Assembly: GCF_020523825.1 (NCBI RefSeq)
Contig: NZ_JAJALK010000015.1
Span: 1-64,000 of the forward strand
Reading direction: 5' to 3'
From: Methylobacterium brachiatum
GTDB taxonomy: Bacteria; Pseudomonadota; Alphaproteobacteria; Rhizobiales; Beijerinckiaceae
DNA length: 64,000 nucleotides
The translations under genes were made by a program, and so were the position numbers. Of this stretch, positions 12,683 to 21,467 are shown piece after piece. The stretch's first letter is position 1. The number at the start of each line of letters is the position of its first letter. The notes under the pieces are model-generated. The model saw only the letters and a program-made list of their open reading frames with translations. It ran no database searches and was not told the DNA's origin.

Positions 12683-12988
12683 CTACGGCTCCTCCGCCTC
12701 CGGCAGCGGATCACCGGTCCAGGTCGTCGCGAAGGCGGCGAGCTGGCGGGCATCCGCGAAGGCCGCGACGGTCACGTCCCGCTCGGCCGGCATCGCTCCC
12801 GGATAGGGGGCGAGCAGGACGCGCACCCGGGCGAGGCGGCCGCCGGGGGCGTTCGCGTCGATCCAGGCCTGCGCGTCGGGGGTCAGCCGCTCCGGACCGT
12901 CGAGGGCCCGGGCGTCGGCGCGCAGCACGACCACGTAGGTTCCGAGGCTCGGATCGGCCTGCTGCACCGCTTTGACGATGTCGATCAC
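12683..12988 (-). CDS. Conserved hypothetical protein coupled to an EthD gene
   Basis: This 101-residue soluble protein begins at a GTG that overlaps the stop of the upstream EthD gene (GTGA). It contains a predicted alpha/beta pattern with a TYVVVLRADAR strand region and ends in an acidic tail. I do not recognise the family. The tight coupling suggests co-expression with the EthD protein. It runs convergent to the histidine kinase gene, with seven bases between the stops. Confidence 0.6.
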   Translation of the reverse strand: MIDIVKAVQQADPSLGTYVVVLRADARALDGPERLTPDAQAWIDANAPGGRLARVRVLLAPYPGAMPAERDVTVAAFADARQLAAFATTWTGDPLPEAEEP

Positions 12989-13296
12989 GGGCTCTCCGCG
13001 AAGTCGTTGAGCTGCACCTGGGCCTGGGCCGTGGTGAAGTTCGGGATGTCGGCGAAGATCTCCTCGCCATGGGCGGCAACGGCCTTCTTGAAGGCGTCGG
13101 CCGATTCGAAGGTCAGCAGCGCCATCACCTGGAACGGGGCTGCGCCGCCGTCCGGGGTTCCGGCACCCTTGACCACCTTCGCGTCGTGGAGGCCCAGGGC
13201 CGACCAGCGCTCGCGCACCAGCGGCATGTGGTGGCCGAGATAGTAGCCCATGTCGAAATTCGGGCCGGCCGGATACATCACGCTGACCAGGATCAT
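12985..13296 (-). CDS. EthD-domain protein
   Basis: This 103-residue ferredoxin-like alpha/beta protein has an EthD pattern: SVMYPAG near the start, the YYLGHHMPLV motif around residues 18-27, and a FQVMALLTFES strand. EthD was named from ether degradation, but these small dimeric proteins mostly have unknown roles. The start at 13296 has a good GGAGG site upstream; the longer open frame before it looks untranslated. It is followed with overlap by a second small gene. Confidence 0.8.
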   Translation of the reverse strand: MILVSVMYPAGPNFDMGYYLGHHMPLVRERWSALGLHDAKVVKGAGTPDGGAAPFQVMALLTFESADAFKKAVAAHGEEIFADIPNFTTAQAQVQLNDFAESP

Positions 13297-13450
13297 GCGG
13301 TCATCCTCCCTGTTGCGGCCCCCGTATCGCCGGGGTGCCGGTAAAACCATAGGGCGCCATCCCGAAAGGCAATCGCCGGCTCTCGGAAAGAGATGATGCC
13401 CGCTCCAACGCTCAGACCATCGCCCCGGATATCGGATCCGGGACGGTGCT

Positions 13451-14782
13451 TCAGTGCAGCTTCACCCGCGATTCGGTGCGGCGGGTGAGCGCCCGGGCCA
13501 TGGCGTCGAGCGCCGTCTTGACGGTGCCGTGGAGCGCGCGCTCGTGCATCTTGTAGAGCGAGCGGTACATCATCCGGGCGAACAACCCGGCGATGAGCAT
13601 GTTCTTGCCCCGGACGAAGCCCATCAGGCTGCCCACCGTCGAGTACTCGCCGAGCGACACGAGCGAGCCGAAATCCTTGTACTTGAACGGCTTCAAGGGC
13701 TTGCCGTCGATCTTGGCCTGGATCTGGCCGATGAGGTGGCTGGCCTGCTGGTGGGCGGCCTGGGCCCGGGGCGGCACGGGCCGGTCCGAGCCGGCCTCGA
13801 CCAGATAGGCGCAGTCGCCCATCGCGAAGATATCGGGATCGCGGGTGGTCTGCAGGGTCGGGGCGACCACCAGCTGGTTGGTCCGCGTGGTCTCCAGGCC
13901 GCCGATGCCCTGCAGGAAGGGCGGCGCCTTCACGCCGGCCGCCCAGACCACCAGCTCCGACGGGATGAAGGTGCCGTCGGCGAGCTGCACGCCGTCGGCG
14001 CGCACCTCGGTCACCCGCGCCTTCACGCGAACGTCGACCCCGATCTTGTTCAGGAGCTGCATCACCTCCACCGAGAGGCGCTGCGGCACCGCCGGCAGGA
14101 TCCGGTCGGCCGCCTCGACGAGGGTGATGCGGATGTCCTTGCTCGGGTCGATCCGGTCCAGCCCGGTGGCGACCACGTGGCGGAAGGTCCGGTGCAACTC
14201 GGCGGCGAGCTCGGTGCCGGTGGCGCCGGCGCCGATCACCGTGACGTGGAGCTGGCCGGGACGGACCGGCCCATCCTGCGTGTGGGCCCGCAGGGACGCG
14301 TTGACCAGGCGCTGGTGGAACCGCACCGCCTGGTCCTGGGTGTCGAGCGCGATGGCGTGCTCGGCGACGCCGGGCGTCCCGAAATCGTTGGTGGTCGAGC
14401 CCACCGCCATCACGAGGGTGTCGTAGGGGACCGAGCGCTCCGGCGTGACCTCGCGCCCCTCGGGGTCGTGGCTCGCGGCGAGCCGGATCGTGCGGGCCTC
14501 GCGGTCGAGGCCGGTCATGCTGCCGATGCGGTAGCGGAACCCGTGCATATGGGCGTGGTGCAGGTAATCGACGGCGTGGTGGCCGATATCGAGGCTCCCC
14601 GCCGCCACCTCGTGCAGCAGCGGCTTCCAGATATGCGTCCGGGCGCGGTCGACCAGAGTGATATGCGCGCGCTTGCCGCGCCCGAGCTTGTCGCCGAGCT
14701 TCGTCACCAACTGGAGCCCCGCGGCACCGCCACCGACCACGACGACGCGATGCAGGCCGGACTCGTTCTCGACGGGTACCAT
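13451..14782 (-). CDS. ndh: Type II NADH:quinone oxidoreductase (NDH-2)
   Basis: This protein of about 443 residues is a single-subunit, non-proton-pumping NADH dehydrogenase of the respiratory chain, bound to the inner membrane face. An FAD-binding Rossmann motif VVVGGGAAG (residues 14-22) is followed by the HIWKPLLHEVAAG segment typical of NDH-2, an NAD-binding VIGAGATGTELAAEL motif in the middle, and the DIFAMGDCA FAD contact. The Arg/Lys- and hydrophobic-rich C-terminus (FARMMYRSLYKMHERALHG) fits membrane attachment. The ATG at 14782 has a purine-rich GGAGAAAGGG site. A 20-base tandem repeat lies upstream. Confidence 0.9.
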   Translation of the reverse strand: MVPVENESGLHRVVVVGGGAAGLQLVTKLGDKLGRGKRAHITLVDRARTHIWKPLLHEVAAGSLDIGHHAVDYLHHAHMHGFRYRIGSMTGLDREARTIRLAASHDPEGREVTPERSVPYDTLVMAVGSTTNDFGTPGVAEHAIALDTQDQAVRFHQRLVNASLRAHTQDGPVRPGQLHVTVIGAGATGTELAAELHRTFRHVVATGLDRIDPSKDIRITLVEAADRILPAVPQRLSVEVMQLLNKIGVDVRVKARVTEVRADGVQLADGTFIPSELVVWAAGVKAPPFLQGIGGLETTRTNQLVVAPTLQTTRDPDIFAMGDCAYLVEAGSDRPVPPRAQAAHQQASHLIGQIQAKIDGKPLKPFKYKDFGSLVSLGEYSTVGSLMGFVRGKNMLIAGLFARMMYRSLYKMHERALHGTVKTALDAMARALTRRTESRVKLH

Positions 14783-14867
14783 CGACACCCTTTCTCCCCC
14801 ACGGGCCTGGATTGACGCCCCGGCCGGATTAAACGCCTCGGACGTCCGATTGCCACATCTGCCTGCC

Positions 14868-14907
14868 AAGAGCACGCCCGATCGAGCAAGAGCACGCCCG
14901 ATCGGGC
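14868..14907. repeat. Two tandem 20-base units upstream of ndh
   Basis: Two adjacent 20-base units, AAGAGCACGCCCGATCGAGC and the same sequence with one A-to-G change, lie in the gap between ndh and the GST gene. They are 86-125 bases upstream of the ndh start. Function unknown; possible regulator sites or simple slippage. Confidence 0.7.
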
Positions 14908-14946
14908 AGGCCCGATCCGCGCAGGGGCGGGATCCGGGCTCGCGCC

Positions 14947-15594
14947 TCAGACCGCGGGGGCGCCGGGCTGGCGCAGGGGATGCGCCTCGGCGACCTCCGG
15001 CAGGGCGAGGCAGGCCTCGGCGATCCGGGCGACCGTCGGGTAGGCCGCCGTTTCGACCCCGAAGATCCCGGTCCCGACCCAGAGGCTGACGAGGCAGAGG
15101 TCGGCGTGGCTCACCGCGTCGCCCTGGCAGAAGCGGCCGGTCCCCGGCTCGGTGGCGAGCCGGGTCTCGAGGGTCTTCAGGCCGGTCTCGAAGGCGTTGC
15201 GGAGGAAGGCCAGCATCCGGTCCCGGGGCAGCCCGTATTCCTCCATCAGGAAGGTGCGCACCCGCGGCACGTAGAGGGGATGCGTGTCGCAGGCGACGAC
15301 CTGCGCGAGCGAGCGTACCCGGGCGCGGGCTCGCGGTTCCTCGGGCAGCAGGCGCACGCCGCCCTGCGTCTCCTCCAGATAGTCGAGGATCGCCAGGGAT
15401 TGGGTCAGCGGCGGACCGTCGCCGTCGTACAGCGCCGGCACCGCGCCCTGCGGGTTGATCGTGCGGAATTCCGGCTTGTGCTGGTCGCCGGCATCGAGGT
15501 CGATGAAGGTCTCCTCGTAGGCGATGCCCTTCAGTTTCAGAGCGATCCGGACCCGGAAGGCCGCCGCCGAGCGCCAATTGCCGTACATGTGCAT
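14947..15594 (-). CDS. Glutathione S-transferase / maleylacetoacetate isomerase-like protein
   Basis: This 215-residue soluble GST-fold protein has an N-terminal thioredoxin-like domain (YGNWRSAAAFRVRIAL) carrying the Ser-containing active-site loop typical of zeta-class maleylacetoacetate isomerases. The substrate glutathione loop follows (NPQGAVPAL), then QSLAILDYLEE and the C-terminal all-alpha domain with a GDAVSHADLCL segment. The family isomerises maleylacetoacetate in tyrosine catabolism, but no fahA or hmgA is nearby, so a general GST role is possible. The start at 15594 matches the family N-terminus. A perfect 15-base inverted repeat lies directly upstream. Confidence 0.85.
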   Translation of the reverse strand: MHMYGNWRSAAAFRVRIALKLKGIAYEETFIDLDAGDQHKPEFRTINPQGAVPALYDGDGPPLTQSLAILDYLEETQGGVRLLPEEPRARARVRSLAQVVACDTHPLYVPRVRTFLMEEYGLPRDRMLAFLRNAFETGLKTLETRLATEPGTGRFCQGDAVSHADLCLVSLWVGTGIFGVETAAYPTVARIAEACLALPEVAEAHPLRQPGAPAV

Positions 15595-15608
15595 GGGAGG
15601 AGTTCCGG

Positions 15609-15651
15609 ACTGCGGTGTCTTCGGCACCGATAGGCACGAAGACACCGCAGT
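15609..15651. promoter_or_regulatory. Perfect 15-base inverted repeat upstream of the GST gene
   Basis: ACTGCGGTGTCTTCG (15609-15623) and its exact reverse complement (15637-15651) are separated by 13 bases. The element lies 15-57 bases before the GST start and after the stop of the racemase-like gene. There is no T-tract on either side. It may be an operator, an mRNA 5' hairpin or a terminator. Confidence 0.6.
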
Positions 15652-15751
15652 TCGGCGCCCGCGGCAAGTCGAGGCGTCTGCAGATTTTCGCCTCGGTCCA
15701 CGGGCCAGGAACTGCACGGGTACGTCATGTCCCGCGGGTCGTCACCCGGCG

Positions 15752-16663
15752 CTACGAGTTGCGCGTCTGCTGTCCGGCGGAGACCGATGCGGCCGCAGCC
15801 GACAACCGTCCGGCCTTCCGCTTGCGTTTCCGGCGAAGATCGCGCGGCTGCAGCGCTTCGAACGAAATCTTCGACGTGTCCTTGGAAGCCGCGTCGGTGG
15901 ATGCCGCCGACGCGCGCCCGGCCTCGTCGTGGCGCGCCATATCGGGTCGCAGGATGTCGCGGCCGGCGACACACCAGCGCGCTGCGGCGGCGGCATGGAT
16001 CTGGGCCGTGTGCAGAACGGGCACGGGATCGGGCTTGTTGAAGGCCAGGGCGATTTCCGGCGAGGCGACGATGATCCCGTCAACGCCCTGCGCCTCGAAC
16101 TGGGACATGATCTGTTGGTAGGTATCGACTTCGAGCACTGTGCTCTCGCCGTTGTAGATGCGATTGCAGACTGAATAGTCGATATTGACCCAAAGGTTCT
16201 GGCTCGGAAGCACCACATCCAGATTGCAGGATCCCTGTCTGAGATCCTGGTAATACGGCCCGCTCATGGTCGCCGAGGTACCGACGAGGCCGACTTTTCT
16301 CAAGGACAGGCGCTGGATCTCATCGGCCAGCGCGTCATGAACCGGGATGACGGGCACGCCGAAATGGATCGGTTCCTCCGCAAGCGCGCATTGAAGCGTG
16401 TCGCTGGCGATCATCAGGGCATCGACGCCTTCGAGAAGCAGGTTCGCGGCGGCCTCCTTGATCTGGTCGACGATCAACGGCCAGCCGTCTTTCGAGAGCA
16501 GATGAATGATCGTGTCCGGGTCGAGGCTCCAGGTCACGAGGTCCGCAGCGGCACGGTTATTGGTTAGACTCAAGACGTGACGGTTGATCATCTGGTGGCA
16601 TTCGATCGTCGAACGCCGGCTCAGGCCGCCGAGGACCCCCAATCGTCTTGATGTCGTGGTCAT
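15752..16663 (-). CDS. Asp/Glu racemase-family protein with both catalytic Cys replaced by Ser
   Basis: This 303-residue protein has the aspartate/glutamate racemase fold: the N-terminal GVLGGLSRRSTIE loop, a central VPVIPVHDAL segment and a second GLVGTSATM half. The family uses two catalytic cysteines, in ACNT and GCTE motifs. Here the aligned positions read ASDT (Ser87) and ASPE (Ser201), so classical two-base racemisation is unlikely. The last 80 residues are an Ala-rich, basic extension (RRKRKRK) absent from normal members. The DNA is less GC-rich than its neighbours, which suggests transfer. The start at 16663 has AGGAGGG seven bases upstream. Function unknown; it could be a lyase, isomerase or binding protein. 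Confidence 0.75.
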   Translation of the reverse strand: MTTTSRRLGVLGGLSRRSTIECHQMINRHVLSLTNNRAAADLVTWSLDPDTIIHLLSKDGWPLIVDQIKEAAANLLLEGVDALMIASDTLQCALAEEPIHFGVPVIPVHDALADEIQRLSLRKVGLVGTSATMSGPYYQDLRQGSCNLDVVLPSQNLWVNIDYSVCNRIYNGESTVLEVDTYQQIMSQFEAQGVDGIIVASPEIALAFNKPDPVPVLHTAQIHAAAAARWCVAGRDILRPDMARHDEAGRASAASTDAASKDTSKISFEALQPRDLRRKRKRKAGRLSAAAASVSAGQQTRNS

Positions 16664-17531
16664 CTCGCGCCCTCCTGCTTGGCGTCGTGGATGTTCGTTC
16701 GGCCGAGATGAAACATTCGGGCCCAGGAACCTGTGCAAGCATCGGCCGTTCCCTGTCGGTCCGGTGGCGAAACCTGCGAATTCCTGAGCGCGTATCAGGC
16801 GCGGATAAAGCAAAGACCCGTGTCCGGAACGGCATCGTTCCAGGCTCGATATGTTCGAGCGGCGAGGCGAAGGTCAGAACACGATTCGCGCGCGAAACTC
16901 CATGAGGGGTGTCGTTGGTTCGAGGCCGGAATACGATCTCGATTCGTCGTCGGCACGCGGAAGACTGACCTATGTCAGTCTCCACCGGGCGGTGACTCGT
17001 CCGGACGCCGTCGCCTAAAGAGAGTGGTCTGAGTCGCGGGAAAAATCAAAGATTTTGTAGCTGTTTGTGTCTAATACTATATTGTTCGGGCGATGACTTG
17101 GCATGGCGCCGCGGCATGCCGCTTGAATGGAGCGCGCCCGACGGATGCAGTCTCGGCTGCGGTTTTGTGGGATGGGTTGCGCAGTATTGATGGAGAGATG
17201 TATCATCTTTCCACAAGGCGCACGATTTCGTGATTGAGTTTCTTTGACCGGATCGGCTAAAGATAGTTTCTTTCAAAAAATATCTTCGTGCGACGCTCAC
17301 GCTTTGTTCCGGAGCGCTTGCCGGCTAATCCGGGTTCATAGGCGCGATGCCGGCGCAGACGACAGCGGGCGAACAGGCCGCAACGGTTCGGCGCACCGGG
17401 CGGAGGCCTCGTGAAATCGGCCCCGGGAGAGGCGCCCACATCCCCATTGCCGATGCGGCAGCCCGCAGCCCAGGGGGGCGACAAGCGCGGGGCGGCGGCC
17501 CATATCCCGGCTCGAGTCCGGAGAACCCACG
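16664..17531. other. Gene-poor, AT-richer intergenic region of 868 bases
   Basis: No convincing coding frame is seen. The stretch around 17030-17300 is notably AT-rich for this genome. It contains TAATACTATATTG (about 17070-17083), a GC-rich near-palindrome around 17099-17120 (GCATGGCGCCGCGGCATGC-like) and TTTCAAAAAATATC near 17270. It could hold promoters for the racemase-like gene or moaB, a small RNA, or be a remnant of imported DNA. Confidence 0.5.
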
Positions 17532-18089
17532 ATGGCCGATCAGCCCGATACACGCCGCTTCATCCCGCTGGGAATCGCGGTGCTCACCGTCTCGGACACC
17601 CGTCGCATGGCGGATGACCGCTCGGGCGATACCCTGAGCCAGCGCCTCACCGACGCAGGTCATCGGCTCACGGCCCGGGCCATCGTGCCGGACGAGATCC
17701 CGGCGATCCGCGCGCAGGTCGAGGCATGGCTGCGCGATCCGGCGGTCGACGTGGTGATCACCACGGGCGGCACCGGATTCACCGGCCGCGACGTGACTCC
17801 CGAGGCGCTGGAGCCGCTGTTCGAGAAGCGGATGGACGGCTTCTCGGCGGTGTTCCACCGGATCTCGTACGACAAGATCGGCACCTCGACCCTGCAATCC
17901 CGGGCCACGGCCGGGGTCGCGCAGGCGACGTACGTGTTCGTGCTGCCGGGCTCGCCGGGGGCGTGCCGGGACGCCTGGGACGGCATCCTGGCACAGCAAC
18001 TCGATTACCGGCACCGCCCCTGCAACTTCGTCGAGATCATGCCGCGGCTCGACGAGCACCTGCGGCGCGGCGCCAGCATCACGGCGTGA
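17532..18089 (+). CDS. moaB: Molybdenum cofactor biosynthesis protein B
   Basis: This 185-residue soluble protein of the MoaB/MogA family adenylylates molybdopterin before metal insertion. Visible motifs are AVLTVSDTR at the N-terminus, the substrate loop TTGGTGFTGRDVTPEA (about residues 77-92) and the PGSPGA loop (about 141-146). The length fits the family. It is transcribed alone, downstream of an AT-rich gap; no other moa genes are in the window. Its 3' end overlaps the 3' end of the convergent amino acid permease gene by 11 bases. Confidence 0.92.
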   Translation: MADQPDTRRFIPLGIAVLTVSDTRRMADDRSGDTLSQRLTDAGHRLTARAIVPDEIPAIRAQVEAWLRDPAVDVVITTGGTGFTGRDVTPEALEPLFEKRMDGFSAVFHRISYDKIGTSTLQSRATAGVAQATYVFVLPGSPGACRDAWDGILAQQLDYRHRPCNFVEIMPRLDEHLRRGASITA

Positions 18090-19533
18090 CGGCGTTGCCC
18101 TCCTTGCGGCGCAGCACCGAGTGCCTGCGTCCGTAGAAGAAGTAGATGACCAGCCCGATCGCCATCCAGATCACCAGGCGCAGCCAGGTGTCGAGGGGCA
18201 GTCCGACCATCAGCAGCAGGCAGAACAGGATGCCGAGGATAGGCACCACCGGCACGGCCGGGGCCCGGAACGGCCGCTTCATGTGCCGGTCGGTCCGGCG
18301 CAGGTAGATCACCGAGCCGCAGACCAGAATGAAGGCGGCCAGGGTGCCGATGCTGACCATCTCGCCGAGGATGTGGATCGGCACCAGCGCCGCCACGAGG
18401 GCGACCGCGGCGCCGATCAGCGCCTGGCTGCGATAGGGCGTCTGGTAGGTCGGGTGGACATGGGCGAACAGCTTCGGCAGCAGCCCGTCATTGGCCATGG
18501 TGAAGAAGATCCGGCTCTGGCCGTAGAGCAGGACCAGGATCACCGTGGTCAGGCCGGTGAGCGCGCCCAGCTTGATCAGCAACGCGAACCAGCCGATGCC
18601 GATGGCATCGACCCCCTTGGCGATCGGGTCGGGAACGTTCAGCTCCTTGTACGGCACCAGCCCGGTCAGGACGGCGGCCACGAGCACGTACAGGATGGTG
18701 CAGACGGCGAGCGAGCCGAGGATGCCGATCGGCATGTCCTTCTGCGGTTTGCGCGCCTCCTGGGCGGCGGTGGAGACCGCGTCGAAGCCGATGAAGGCAA
18801 AGAACACCACGCCGGCGCCGCGCAGGATGCCGCTATAGCCGTACTGCCCGAAGGTGCCCTCGTTCGGCGGGATCAGCGGGCTCCAATGCGCTATGTCGAC
18901 ATGGCCCCAGCCCAGCGCGATGAACGCGACCACCACGGTGAGCTTGACCGCCACCATGATGTTGTTGAACCGCGCCGATTCCTTGGTGCCGCGCATGAGC
19001 AGGATCGTGATCAGCGCCACGATCACCACGGCCGGCAGGTTGAACAGGGCGGTGCCGCCGCCGTCGATCGCCGTGCCCGGCGCGTGCGCGAACCGGGCCG
19101 GGATCACGATGCCGACATCCTTCAGCAGGCTCGTGACGTAGCCCGACCAGCCCACCGCCACCGTGGCGGCGCCCATGGCGTATTCGAGGATCAGGTCCCA
19201 GCCGATCAGCCAGGCGAAGAACTCGCCCAGCGTCGCGTAGGTATAGGTGTAGCTCGATCCGGCCACCGGGATCAGCGCGGCCATCTCGGAATAGCAGAGG
19301 CCGACGAACGCGCAGGCGATGCCGCCGAGCACGAAGGACAGCATGATCCCGGGCCCGGCATACTGCGCCGCCGCGGTGCCGGTGAGCACGAAGATGCCGG
19401 CGCCGATGATCGCCCCGATCCCCATCGCGGTGATCGAGAGCGCCCCGAGCGTCTTCGAGAGCTGCTGCTCGCCCTCGCCGCTCTCCAGGATGTCGTCGAC
19501 GGACTTCCGCCCCATCAGGCCCGAGGAGTCCAT
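18079..19533 (-). CDS. APC-family cationic amino acid permease
   Basis: This 484-residue inner membrane transporter has about twelve spans and the APC/CAT signature: a soluble N-terminus, then GIGAIIGAGIFVLTG at TM1 (about residues 37-51), SFVLGGIACAFVGLCYSEMAALIPVAGS in TM2-TM3 and a C-terminal RRTDRHMKRPFRAP loop before the last spans. It resembles YfnA-like permeases used for amino acid uptake. The substrate cannot be deduced. The gene is monocistronic and convergent with moaB. Confidence 0.9.
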   Translation of the reverse strand: MDSSGLMGRKSVDDILESGEGEQQLSKTLGALSITAMGIGAIIGAGIFVLTGTAAAQYAGPGIMLSFVLGGIACAFVGLCYSEMAALIPVAGSSYTYTYATLGEFFAWLIGWDLILEYAMGAATVAVGWSGYVTSLLKDVGIVIPARFAHAPGTAIDGGGTALFNLPAVVIVALITILLMRGTKESARFNNIMVAVKLTVVVAFIALGWGHVDIAHWSPLIPPNEGTFGQYGYSGILRGAGVVFFAFIGFDAVSTAAQEARKPQKDMPIGILGSLAVCTILYVLVAAVLTGLVPYKELNVPDPIAKGVDAIGIGWFALLIKLGALTGLTTVILVLLYGQSRIFFTMANDGLLPKLFAHVHPTYQTPYRSQALIGAAVALVAALVPIHILGEMVSIGTLAAFILVCGSVIYLRRTDRHMKRPFRAPAVPVVPILGILFCLLLMVGLPLDTWLRLVIWMAIGLVIYFFYGRRHSVLRRKEGNAVTP

Positions 19534-19671
19534 CGGCGCATCCTTCCCTGCGGCGCAACGGGTGCGGCGCTCGCCTATAAGCGCCAGTTCAGCAAGTTTT
19601 CTGCCATCGCACCAGGGAATTTCACCGCGCGTGCGCGGATAACGGCAAGTCGAGCTGCGACATTCTGTCGA

Positions 19672-20202
19672 TCAGGGCCGGTCGATCCGGGCGATCAGCG
19701 GCCTGACCTTGAGGCGCGGCGCGAACACCGCGCCGGCCCGCAGCGCGTCCCGCCGCACCACGTCGCCGGGCCGGGCCCGCCGGGCGCCGAGAACGGCTTC
19801 GATGCGGCCGACCAGACCGGCAATCCAGCCCGCGGCCGGGCGGTGCAGGCGGCCGAGCCCGGTCTCCGGACGGGCCGTGCCGACGAAGCGGTCGAGGGTG
19901 CGGATCCAGCCCTCCGCCGGGACGTCGCCGGCCTCCAGGCACAGCACCCAGTCCCGCCGGGCCGCCGCGGCGCCGGCCGCATAGGGGCTCGCGCCACGAT
20001 GCAGCACCAGGGTCGCCCCGGTGGCGTCCGCGATGGCGGCGGCCGCCTCGCTCTCCCGGCCGGTCACGATCACCGCGTCGCCGATCAGGCCGCCGGCGAC
20101 GCCCGAAACGAGCACGCTGAGCGTGTCGGCCAGGCGGTCGATCGCGTCCGGATCGGCCGGGTCGGCCAGATAGGTCACGGCGGAGAGCATGAGCGCGCCC
20201 AT
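19672..20202 (-). CDS. Glycosyltransferase-family-2-like protein, short
   Basis: This 176-residue protein looks like a reduced GT-A glycosyltransferase domain. It has a LVSGVAGGLIGDAVIVT segment, a RRDWVLCLEAGDVPAEGWI segment comparable to the region that normally carries the DxD motif, and a C-terminal positively charged stretch. A clear DxD is absent, so catalytic activity is uncertain. Starts at 20202 or 20190 are both possible. It is divergent from the radical SAM gene and convergent with nothing. I cannot assign a substrate. Confidence 0.6.
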   Translation of the reverse strand: MGALMLSAVTYLADPADPDAIDRLADTLSVLVSGVAGGLIGDAVIVTGRESEAAAAIADATGATLVLHRGASPYAAGAAAARRDWVLCLEAGDVPAEGWIRTLDRFVGTARPETGLGRLHRPAAGWIAGLVGRIEAVLGARRARPGDVVRRDALRAGAVFAPRLKVRPLIARIDRP

Positions 20203-20354
20203 AGACGATTCTGCGCGGCGGTAAACCGCTGCGCCGCGTCTCGGAGGTGATGCCGGGCCTTGAAGCTGCCGCGCGGGCGGCTTTGCCTGAAATTAAGGCG
20301 TTGGCCGCGTCTCCGTTCGCGCTATGTTCTGATCGAGGAACCAGGCGGCGCAAC

Positions 20355-21467
20355 ATGGCAGACAGTCCGAGCGGATCCATTCCCGAGGCGTCTTTGCGCC
20401 TCGGCCCGAGCGCGCGGCCTCCGGAGGCTCGGCGCGGGCGCGGCGCCACCGCCAACCAGACGAGTCGCTACGACGCCGCGCGCGAGGTCTTCCAGGACGG
20501 CGATTGGGAGGCGGTTGCCCCCGCCCCCCTGCGCACCCAGGTCACCCGCGAGCGCACGGCGCGGATCATCGCCCGCAACACCTCGCCGGACATCCCGTTC
20601 GACCGGTCGGTCAACCCGTATCGCGGCTGCGAGCACGGCTGCATCTACTGCTACGCGCGGCCGACCCATGCCTGGCTCGGTCTGTCGCCGGGGCTCGACT
20701 TCGAATCGCGGATCGTCGCCAAGCCCGACGCCGCCCGGGTCCTGGCGCGGGAGATCGCCGCGCCGGGCTACCGGCCGGCGACGATCGCGCTCGGCACCGC
20801 CACCGATCCCTACCAGCCGGTGGAGCGGGAGCACCGCATCACCCGCGCCGTGCTGGAAGTGCTGCGGGAGGCCCGCCATCCCGTCGGCATCACCACCAAG
20901 TCCGACCTCGTGCTGCGCGACCTCGACATCCTGGCCGAGATGGCGGCCGAGAACCTCGTGCTGGTGGCCGTCTCGCTGCCGACGCTGGACCCGCACCTCG
21001 CCCGGCGGCTCGACCCACGGGCGCCGCGGCCGGAGAAGCGGCTCTCCGCGATGCGGCGCCTGAGCGAGGCCGGCGTGCCCGTGATGGTCAACGTCTCGCC
21101 GATCATCCCGGGGCTGACCGACCACGAGATCGAGGCGATCCTGGCTTGCGCCCGGGAGAACGGCGCGAGCCGCATCGGCCATGCTTTGCTGCGCCTGCCG
21201 GGCGAGGTCGCCGACCTCGTGGCCGATTGGTTCGCCGAGCACTATCCCGAGCGCCGGGCCCGGGCCTTCGCGCTGCTGAGCCAGGCCCGGGGCGGCCGCG
21301 AGAACGATCCCCGATTCGGCCACCGCTTCCGCGGGGAGGGGGCCTATGCCGAGATGATCGGCCAGCGGGTTCGCCTCGCCGGCGGCCGGCTCGGCTTCGC
21401 CTTCGGGCGGATGGCCCTGAACGAGGCGGCGTTCCGCAAGCCGGGGGCGCAGCTCGCGCTGTTCTGA
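20355..21467 (+). CDS. PA0069-family radical SAM protein (SplB-like)
   Basis: This protein of about 370 residues has a radical SAM 4Fe-4S motif CxxxCxxC written as CEHGCIYC (about residues 93-100) within NPYRGCEHGCIYCYARPTH. GTATDPYQP and the VNVSPIIPGLTDHE segment follow. The family is annotated PA0069 and is related to spore photoproduct lyase, but no reaction is established. The open frame extends upstream to 20247. I place the start at ATG 20355 because the upstream residues look non-conserved. It is a single gene. Confidence 0.85.
   Translation: MADSPSGSIPEASLRLGPSARPPEARRGRGATANQTSRYDAAREVFQDGDWEAVAPAPLRTQVTRERTARIIARNTSPDIPFDRSVNPYRGCEHGCIYCYARPTHAWLGLSPGLDFESRIVAKPDAARVLAREIAAPGYRPATIALGTATDPYQPVEREHRITRAVLEVLREARHPVGITTKSDLVLRDLDILAEMAAENLVLVAVSLPTLDPHLARRLDPRAPRPEKRLSAMRRLSEAGVPVMVNVSPIIPGLTDHEIEAILACARENGASRIGHALLRLPGEVADLVADWFAEHYPERRARAFALLSQARGGRENDPRFGHRFRGEGAYAEMIGQRVRLAGGRLGFAFGRMALNEAAFRKPGAQLALF

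Noticed and set aside
16733..17032. Open frame of about 100 codons in the AT-richer gap
   Set aside because: It lacks a ribosome-binding site and any family pattern, and several other short frames overlap it equally well.
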